A stretch of DNA of 64,000 nucleotides, from assembly GCA_958295665.1 (NCBI GenBank), contig OY282558.1, positions 313,320,092 to 313,384,091 on the forward strand. Direction: 5' to 3'. Each line of letters starts with the position of its first letter. Position 1 is the first letter of the stretch. Below, piece after piece: positions 58,101 to 64,000 of the stretch. The position numbers and the translations under genes are program-made. The stretch is from Tipula vernalis (Eukaryota; Arthropoda; Insecta; Diptera; Tipulidae). The notes beneath the pieces were generated by a model. The model was not told the origin of the DNA. It made no database searches and saw only the letters and a program-made list of their open reading frames with translations.

Positions 58101-59560
58101 CTTCCCTGAGTGCAATCTATATAGCCACATTGCCATATGAGGTCCATTTAAGGTTCTTACAAAATATTGTTAAAACGCCATTTGTAAAAAATGTAAAATT
58201 TTATTGAAATATCTCAATATCTCATCACTTGGCCGTGTCCACAGGGATTTCCAAACATATCGGCTGATGCCAAAAGACAGTTTAGACTTCCCTGGGTGCA
58301 ATCTATATAGCCACATTGCCATATGAGGTCCATTTAAGGTTCTTACAAAATATTGTTAAAACACCATTTGTAAAAAATGTAAAATTTTATTGAAATATCT
58401 CAATATCTCATCACTTGGCCGTGTCCACAGGGATTTCCAAACATATCGGCTGATGCCAAAAGACAGCTTAGACTTCCCTGGGTGCAATCTATATAGCCAC
58501 ATTGCCATATGAGGTCCATTTAAGGTTCTTACAAAATATTGTTAAAACGCCATTTGTAAAAAATGTAAAATTTTATTGAAATATCTCAATATCTCATCAC
58601 TTGGCCGTGTCCACAGGGATTTCCAAACATATCGGCTGATGCCAAAAGACAGTTTAGACTTCCCTGGGTGCAATCTATATAGCCACATTGCCATATGAGG
58701 TCCATTTAAGGTTCTTACAAAATATTGTTAAAACGCCATTTGTAAAAAATGTAAAATTTTATTGAAATATCTCAATATCTCATCACTTGGCCGTGTCCAC
58801 AGGGATTTCCAAACATATCGGCTGACGCCAAAAGACAGTTTAGACTTCCCTGGGTGCAATCTATATAGCCACATTGCCATATAAGGTCCATTTAAGGTTC
58901 TTACAAAATATTGTTAAAACGCCATTTGTACAAAATGTAAAATTTTATTGAAATATCTCAATATCTCATCACTTGGCCGTGTCCACAGGGATTTCCAAAC
59001 ATATCGGCTGATGCCAAAAGACAGTTTAGACTTCCCTGGGTGCAATCTATATAGCCACATTGCCATATGAGGTCCATTTAAGGTTCTTACAAAATATTGT
59101 TAAAACGCCATTTGTACAAAATGTAAAATTTTATTGAAATATCTCAATATTTCATCACTTGGCCGTGTCCACAGGGATTTCCAAACATATCGGCTGATGC
59201 CAAAAGACAGTTTAGACTTCCCTGGGTGCAATCTATATAGCCACATTGCCATATGAGGTCCATTTAAGGTTCTTACAAAATATTGTTAAAACGCCATTTG
59301 TAAAAAATGTAAAATTTTATTGAAATATCTCAATATCTCATCACTTGGCCGTGTCCACAGGGATTTCCAAACATATCGGCTGATGCCAAAAGACAGTTTA
59401 GACTTCCCTGGGTGCAATCTATATAGCCACATTGCCATATGAGGTCCATTTAAGGTTCTTACAAAATATTGTTAAAACGCCATTTGTAAAAAATGTAAAA
59501 TTTTATTGAAATATCTCAATATCTCATCACTTGGCCGTGTCCACAGGGATTTCCAAACAC
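40193..59560 (+). repeat. Satellite array: 104 tandem 186-bp units plus a 24-bp partial unit
   Basis: GTGTCCACAGGGATTTCCAA recurs every 186 bp, first at 40193 and last at 59537. The difference, 19,344, is exactly 104 x 186, so there is no net insertion or deletion in the array. Units contain GCAATCTATATAGCCACATT, CATATGAGGTCCATTTAAGG and GTAAAATTTTATTGAAATAT. Variation is limited to recurring substitutions (CACTTGG/CAGTTGG, GTACAAAATG/GTAAAAAATG, ACGCC/ACACC, CTGGG/CTGAG). No frame of length is kept through the array, so it is non-coding. Unit length near one nucleosome repeat is typical of centromeric or pericentromeric satellites; such a role here is inference. Confidence 0.98.
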
Positions 59561-59882
59561 AAGCTATATTGCCCTATTGCCATATGAGGTCCATTTAAAG
59601 TCGGATCCATTACTCTATCTTTATATCTCGATATGTAAAGGCTTATAAGCCTATTTCTATCGTTAACCTGATCAAGGAATACATCGAAATGCCCCTGACG
59701 ACAACGACAATTGGTCTGTGATTATCATTTGATTTTAGGGTGACCTAATTCTAATAAATAGCATTGTCGCTTTTCGATGAGCGTATGATCTACGCGAACT
59801 AGCAAAAAAAAAAAATTAATTCGAAAATAAATATTAACATATATTTCATTTACAATTACATTTATTAAAATACTAAAAACTA
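59561..59882. other. Degenerate satellite edge and short spacer
   Basis: ATTGCCATATGAGGTCCATTT at 59577-59597 is a shortened, diverged satellite unit lacking about 70 bp. Then comes unique sequence including the palindrome AGGCTTATAAGCCT (59638-59651) and an A run (59804-59815), before the end of the transposase gene. No poly-A signal was assigned with confidence. Confidence 0.6.
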
Positions 59883-62024
59883 TTAATAATTAATTTTACT
59901 TTTTGTGTAAATAATTATATGAGGGTCAATTTTCTGGGCTTGTATATTTCTTATCACAGACACGCAACAACTTAAATCATCGTATTTTTTCCATTTATTA
60001 TTATTTTTGCCGTAAGTTATGAAGTGTCCTGTTCCCACATCCTGATGACTTACTAGAGAAACGAACTCATAAAATATATTGTTTAGTACCATGTTTGTCT
60101 GTATCTGATCTATAGTCGTGTTATGTTGTTCTTTGTACATGCGCTCAGTATAGATGCATACGATGTCTTGATAATCTACCGAATCGATTTGCATTTTACT
60201 GGGGCAATTATCGCAACCTTTCATGGGTATCTCCTGCAAACATGAACTGAGCTGTTTTAATCCGAAAGATCCTAGTTTGTCCATGTCCAGTAAAACTACA
60301 GATCTATCTTCTATGCAAATAGCTTCACATTCGTCGCATTTTAAATTGACTACTACGCTGGGGATATTTTTTAAAATTGTACTAGCTATATCTAGTATAC
60401 CACTATAACAGTCCTCATTTATCCCATATAAATCAATTAGGACTTCTTTACGAAGATTATATAAATCATATGATTTATCATTATTTATAACTTGATAAAT
60501 AATTTTTTGTATTTTATCTCCGTTTTCTAGGACTTCAAGTACTTTTTTATTATTGACTTCTGAAATATTTGCATAACCAAGGGCTAGTGCTTGAAGAAGT
60601 GAGTCAACGCAGCAAGAATTTTTGTAATATGTACAAGTTTTGCTTGCATTCTTAATCAATGTTATGGCCCTTTGGTTGTTTTCAAATAAGTTTTTCTTTT
60701 TTAATCCTGGCTGTGGTCTTTTTGGTGTTACCGTTTCAGACAATGAATTTTCAGTTAGTAGTCCAATTGTACTAATAGTACGTTCGTTAGCAGGTAACTG
60801 GTTAATTTTTTTAATAGTTTTTAAATTAAAATTATTGTTTTTTCCCTTAGGAGTCAAATTGTTCAAGTTTTTCCCCTTCCATACTGATTCTTCGTTTTGG
60901 ACATCCTGTAAGGTGAAATCTGTTGTTTTAGTATTTTTCGGTTTTTCTTTAATGAACTTTTTTAAAGATGAAGTTGGGATGTCGGCAATTAATCTTTTGT
61001 GTATAATTTTATTTCTACAATTAATTTCTCTTATAAAACGGCCCACTTTTGTCGGAAGTTTTCCAATTTTTGTTGATGTTTTCATCCGCCTTTTTATGAC
61101 AGCAATATAGTTTTCGATGTGGCTATTACTGTGCCTTGCTCCATTTTTTAAAATACCGCTCCACAAAGATAAATAAGTTATATACTTTTTCAAACTTAAT
61201 TCCAAAAATTTTAAATTATAAAAATTATTTAGCCCCCCAGTTACAGCAGCTTTGTCATCTAATACGCCGTCGCTTATTCTTTTAAAGTCTACATAGAATG
61301 GACTTCGTAAATAAATGGTTTTCCTAGCTTTTTCTGGCTTCGCTTTTTCTGGTACAAAATTGTCTTCTACGTTACTTTTGCTGCAAGTAATAGTTTCCCC
61401 TAGTATTGTTGTTATTAATTCCAAGGCATTTCTTACTTTAGAAGTAATTTGCTTGGATTTTAATAAAATTGAGAAATTAAGCCAAATCTCTTTAGCGGTC
61501 TCATAGTTTTTCGCCATGAATAATGATGCAAATATCTCTTGCACAATTTTTTGGGTTGAACCAATTTTAAAATGAATTTTTATATCTTGTGCCATAGTAT
61601 GTGACAAATGAGAACAGCACAGATACAATTTCACAACACTTTGTTTAGTTTTAGCACTACTCGTATCATCGTTAATAGCCCACTTATGAGTTATTTCCAA
61701 ATATTCAACGATACTCATGTGGTTGAACGCGTCCATTACAGAGTTAATTTCCGCAAATGAAAAATCCGTCACTACGGCATTAAATATCGGCCATTTCTTT
61801 AAATTTCTTTCTGTAAACAGACGATAAGATCTCAGCCAACCTCCAATTGTATCCATTGAATGACTCGCGCTTACCATATCTGTTATGGGATAAGGCGTAG
61901 TCTTTTCCGTACTATTAACCGCGGCCGGTACTATAATTGCATAGTAAAAAAATTGATTTACACGGTTTATACGGTGCTCTGACGAGGCTTCCAGTGGCGT
62001 CCATGTAAACGACGAGATCATCAT
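59883..62024 (-). CDS. MULE-like DDE transposase (C-terminal two catalytic residues) fused to a USP-like peptidase
   Basis: A 713-residue frame; the real protein probably enters it near 61950 from the upstream frame. Transposase half: TDFSFAEI (Asp87, second acidic residue), YLCCSHL (Cys136-x2-His139, the C-x2-H typical of Mutator-like transposases) and HSNSHIENYIAVIKRRM (Glu304, third acidic residue). After a Lys-rich linker (about 345-460), the C-terminal 250 residues match the ubiquitin-specific protease (C19) layout. They show a Cys box KNSCCVDSLLQALAL (Cys471), CDEC (563-566) and CDNC (604-607) as in the zinc-binding fingers, and a His box GTGHFITY (His667) followed by KWKKYDD (Asp682/683). 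A protease of this fold removes ubiquitin-like modifiers. Activity in this copy is not shown. Possible relation to FB-NOF or Phantom MULEs is unverified. Confidence 0.7.
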   Translation of the reverse strand: MMISSFTWTPLEASSEHRINRVNQFFYYAIIVPAAVNSTEKTTPYPITDMVSASHSMDTIGGWLRSYRLFTERNLKKWPIFNAVVTDFSFAEINSVMDAFNHMSIVEYLEITHKWAINDDTSSAKTKQSVVKLYLCCSHLSHTMAQDIKIHFKIGSTQKIVQEIFASLFMAKNYETAKEIWLNFSILLKSKQITSKVRNALELITTILGETITCSKSNVEDNFVPEKAKPEKARKTIYLRSPFYVDFKRISDGVLDDKAAVTGGLNNFYNLKFLELSLKKYITYLSLWSGILKNGARHSNSHIENYIAVIKRRMKTSTKIGKLPTKVGRFIREINCRNKIIHKRLIADIPTSSLKKFIKEKPKNTKTTDFTLQDVQNEESVWKGKNLNNLTPKGKNNNFNLKTIKKINQLPANERTISTIGLLTENSLSETVTPKRPQPGLKKKNLFENNQRAITLIKNASKTCTYYKNSCCVDSLLQALALGYANISEVNNKKVLEVLENGDKIQKIIYQVINNDKSYDLYNLRKEVLIDLYGINEDCYSGILDIASTILKNIPSVVVNLKCDECEAICIEDRSVVLLDMDKLGSFGLKQLSSCLQEIPMKGCDNCPSKMQIDSVDYQDIVCIYTERMYKEQHNTTIDQIQTNMVLNNIFYEFVSLVSHQDVGTGHFITYGKNNNKWKKYDDLSCCVSVIRNIQAQKIDPHIIIYTKSKINY

Positions 62025-62742
62025 CGACTTTAATATCTTGCATCAATTTCAATATCTCGTTTTGCTGTTTGCTGAAAGTTATTACAAGAAACGGTCGATA
62101 ACCAATTTTTTGTATAAATTGATTCTCCCCTTCGTTCTTCACCATTTCTTCACTGAGATCAGCGAAATCATTTGACGAGTTGTCTTGGCTTTGTAATGCT
62201 TCTGAACGGATCTTCCTCAACACATCGCTCGTTTTCGCTGTTTGGATTGTATTGTGCTTTATTGCGAAATCTGCATCCTCTTCCTCGATGAGCATTTCGC
62301 CAACAATTTCTGCAGAGTTTTTTAGAAGTTTTTTTTTATAAATGGCACGATTAAATTTAGTTGTTTTTTTAAATTTTTTATATGGATGCACAATGGGGTC
62401 ATTTGTACTATAAACTGAAAAATTCCCACTCGTTAATGTTCTGTTTACCAATTTATATTGTCGGCAAGTTTCATTTTCACTTTTGTGCCCACAGTAAGCC
62501 CTAATAGTGATATGGTTCGCACTAATATCATAGCCTTTAATGTTTATTTGACACCCACTCAGCTTGGTAAGGTTGTCTGAAATTACGTTTGAATAAACGT
62601 ACGAGTTGAAATTTTTCATTTGGCAAAAAAATATCACTCCAAACATCCAATGGAATATTAAGGTTATAATTTGATTGGTGGAATTTGCTGTTTCGCGAGG
62701 TTTGTTTTTTAAATTGAACAAGTTCACCTGTTTTATTAACAT
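61915..62742 (-). CDS. Middle part of the MULE-like transposase (first catalytic Asp)
   Basis: A 275-residue frame; the plausible part begins near SYVYSNVISDNLTKLSG. It has a Cys/His cluster (YCGHKSENETCRQY) that may be a DNA-binding zinc finger of the FLYWCH/WRKY-like kind, a basic region (PYKKFKKTTKFNRAIYKKK) and VVYMDATGSLVRAPYKP, which carries the first catalytic Asp (residue 248, codon 62001-61999). The frame then leaves the protein at a T7 run (A7 on the plus strand, 61946-61952), where shifting by one enters the downstream frame at FYYAIIVPA. The first ~40 residues overlap the upstream frame and are probably not translated. This and its neighbours are best read as one gene with two single-base frame breaks. 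Confidence 0.6.
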   Translation of the reverse strand: MLIKQVNLFNLKNKPRETANSTNQIITLIFHWMFGVIFFCQMKNFNSYVYSNVISDNLTKLSGCQINIKGYDISANHITIRAYCGHKSENETCRQYKLVNRTLTSGNFSVYSTNDPIVHPYKKFKKTTKFNRAIYKKKLLKNSAEIVGEMLIEEEDADFAIKHNTIQTAKTSDVLRKIRSEALQSQDNSSNDFADLSEEMVKNEGENQFIQKIGYRPFLVITFSKQQNEILKLMQDIKVDDDLVVYMDATGSLVRAPYKPCKSIFLLCNYSTGRG

Positions 62743-63310
62743 TTGGTTTCGTATTTAAATTGTTACTCTTTTTGCTAAATATCGTATCTTCTGAATGTTT
62801 TTCCGTTATATTTTCAAAGGCAATATTTTCGTCATTATTTTCCAAAAAATCAGTGCCAAAAATAAATAAGGTATCTACATCATTTTCAATGTGAATGTTT
62901 TCTAAATTTGTTGGGGGTTGCTCGATAATTGGAGAAGTAATAAAGTCTGGCACGCCATTCAGATGGTATTCCGAATTAATCGACTTATCTCCTGTTGGTA
63001 ACACCAGCTCATTATTTGATTGGATACTCTTTCTTGAATTTTCGGACTGAATGTTATAAGTTTTAAGTTTTTTCCTCCAAATATCATTTATTGCAATTCG
63101 ATTCTTCCTGATATTTTGACTTCCAATTAACTTGCAAATTTTTTCCATTTGTAATGTGTTCGACGTAGATATTATTACGTTGGGTTCTCTAATTAAACGC
63201 AATGCATTTTCTACAGAATTAATAGTAATTTGGTTACGACTCCGTTTATTATTGTATCTTGCAAAAACCATTTTGACGAGTATTAGGTAAATGAATATTA
63301 AATTAAACAA
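62537..63310 (-). CDS. N-terminal part of the MULE-like transposase gene
   Basis: A 257-residue frame; the start may be the internal Met of MVFARYNNKRSRNQ (63271) rather than the one at 63310, because the first 13 residues are hydrophobic and run into AT-rich leader. It has a basic start, an acidic/Asn-rich middle and SNYNLNIPLDVWSDIFLPNE near the end. After that the conserved reading appears to pass to the next frame between 62631 and 62610 (A5 and T7 runs). No domain is recognised in the first 200 residues. Upstream on the same strand lies a directly repeated AT-rich leader. Confidence 0.5.
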   Translation of the reverse strand: MFNLIFIYLILVKMVFARYNNKRSRNQITINSVENALRLIREPNVIISTSNTLQMEKICKLIGSQNIRKNRIAINDIWRKKLKTYNIQSENSRKSIQSNNELVLPTGDKSINSEYHLNGVPDFITSPIIEQPPTNLENIHIENDVDTLFIFGTDFLENNDENIAFENITEKHSEDTIFSKKSNNLNTKPNVNKTGELVQFKKQTSRNSKFHQSNYNLNIPLDVWSDIFLPNEKFQLVRLFKRNFRQPYQAEWVSNKH

Positions 63311-63341
63311 AAAGATGTAAATTTGTTAGTTAAATAAATAT

Positions 63342-63579
63342 ACGGTTGTAGGTATTAGTTTGAATTAATAATAACGGAAAATCCAAAACACAATTTTATA
63401 TATGCACTATTTTTGATAGTTAAAATAAAATCCACAAAACTTAGTTTAATAAACACTTTTTAACTTGTTTTAAATAATTACACGGTTGAAGATTAGTTTG
63501 AATTAATAATAACGGAAAATCCAAAACACAATTTTATTAAAAAATATTTTTAGTCTTTATATATGCACTATTTTTGATA
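63342..63579. repeat. Direct repeat upstream of the transposase gene
   Basis: ACGGTTGTAGGTATTAGTTT and following ~55 bp (63342-63399) recur at 63482-63537. A further shared piece TATATGCACTATTTTTGATA is at 63399-63418 and about 63559-63578. The copies are 140 bp apart. The position suggests a promoter or subterminal region of the transposon. Confidence 0.8.
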
Positions 63580-64000
63580 ACAACTATTAAAATATTTAAA
63601 AAATGACAGATCAAGACACTTGTTTTCTTTCACAAAGATTATTAATCACATGCAGAATAAAAAGACAAATAAAAGTTAGCACGTAAAAAACTAATAACAT
63701 AAACATCTGATAGAAGATCTGAGTTAAATGATTTCATCAAGCATGAATGATTAGAAAATGCATTTGATAAAACCGAACGATTATTAAAAAAATTGAAGAA
63801 AAGGCTGTAAAACAATAAAAGAATAATTTTAGAACAATGATAATTTTTGTTTTCAGGATCCCTATTTTATATCATAAAGAACTTATCAACCGGTGTTTAA
63901 GTCATAAAACATATAGATCCTCAATTCTAATTTAAGTGCACACACATATTTTCGACCGAATTTACTACAAAAGGGGAAACAATTTAATATACTGTACATA
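63580..64000. other. AT-rich sequence at the window end
   Basis: No gene or repeat recognised. The 5' end of the MULE-like element should lie here or beyond the window, but no terminal inverted repeat could be paired with the region around 59800-59880. Confidence 0.5.

Noticed and set aside
40193..59560. CRISPR-like array
   Set aside because: The unit is 186 bp with no short conserved repeat separated by unique spacers; all of it is repeated. The surroundings are eukaryotic transposons.
60640..61110. Plus-strand 156-codon hydrophobic frame
   Set aside because: Antisense to the linker of the MULE-like transposase; the hydrophobicity comes from the complement of Lys/Asn-rich codons.
61940..61960. 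HIV-like T TTT TTA slippery site as a -1 frameshift signal
   Set aside because: The heptamer is in the zero frame, but the downstream conserved frame is +1 relative to it; a -1 shift would hit a stop within a few codons.

Overview
The window is non-coding host DNA packed with nested, mostly broken mobile elements and one very large satellite array. I recognise no conventional host gene, rRNA or tRNA. The AT-rich composition, the 69-bp phase-0 intron in a BEN-domain gene, the 4-bp-duplicating gypsy element and the LOA/Jockey-type non-LTR retrotransposons together suggest an insect, most likely a fly (Diptera), in a heterochromatic or pericentromeric region. The species cannot be told from the sequence alone. 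Layout: (a) 1-6376, a Jockey/CR1-like non-LTR element (endonuclease and the start of reverse transcriptase) split by a 4.9-kb insertion at 1130-6015. That insertion has short terminal inverted repeats and carries, on the minus strand, a decayed coiled-coil/BEN-domain gene and a zinc-ribbon ORF, plus a plus-strand Tigger/pogo transposase relic. (b) 6600-8000, a small MITE and a foldback-like element holding six ~147-bp minisatellite units. (c) 8000-10070, a second 5'-truncated non-LTR element. (d) 10290-15240, a minus-strand LOA-like retrotransposon (5' leader, endonuclease, RT, RNase H) interrupted at 11580-12335 by a short non-autonomous relative; a second full copy of that relative lies at 31978-32737. 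(e) 15.3-19.4 kb, mostly unassigned AT-rich DNA with a MITE. (f) 19401-26403, a complete 7.0-kb Ty3/gypsy LTR retrotransposon on the minus strand with 405-bp LTRs that differ at about four positions, but with pol broken by one stop and one frameshift. (g) 26.4-31.2 kb, a diverged inverted repeat, a PIF/Harbinger transposase relic and a foldback element bounded by inverted arrays of a 15-bp motif. (h) 33.2-36.9 kb, a decayed Jockey-type element with gag zinc knuckles. (i) 39.3-40.0 kb, a hAT transposase C-terminal fragment. (j) 40193-59560, a satellite of exactly 104 tandem 186-bp units (19,344 bp, no net indel) plus a short partial unit, with higher-order structure in multiples of 186, often 744 bp. 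(k) 59883-63310, three overlapping minus-strand ORFs that together look like one DNA transposase gene of Mutator-like (MULE) architecture. Its C-terminus carries a ubiquitin-specific-protease-like (USP/C19) domain with Cys and His boxes and two CxxC pairs. This transposase-deubiquitinase fusion is the most unusual coding feature here. The elements do not form a pathway; their relations are of insertion, nesting and descent.
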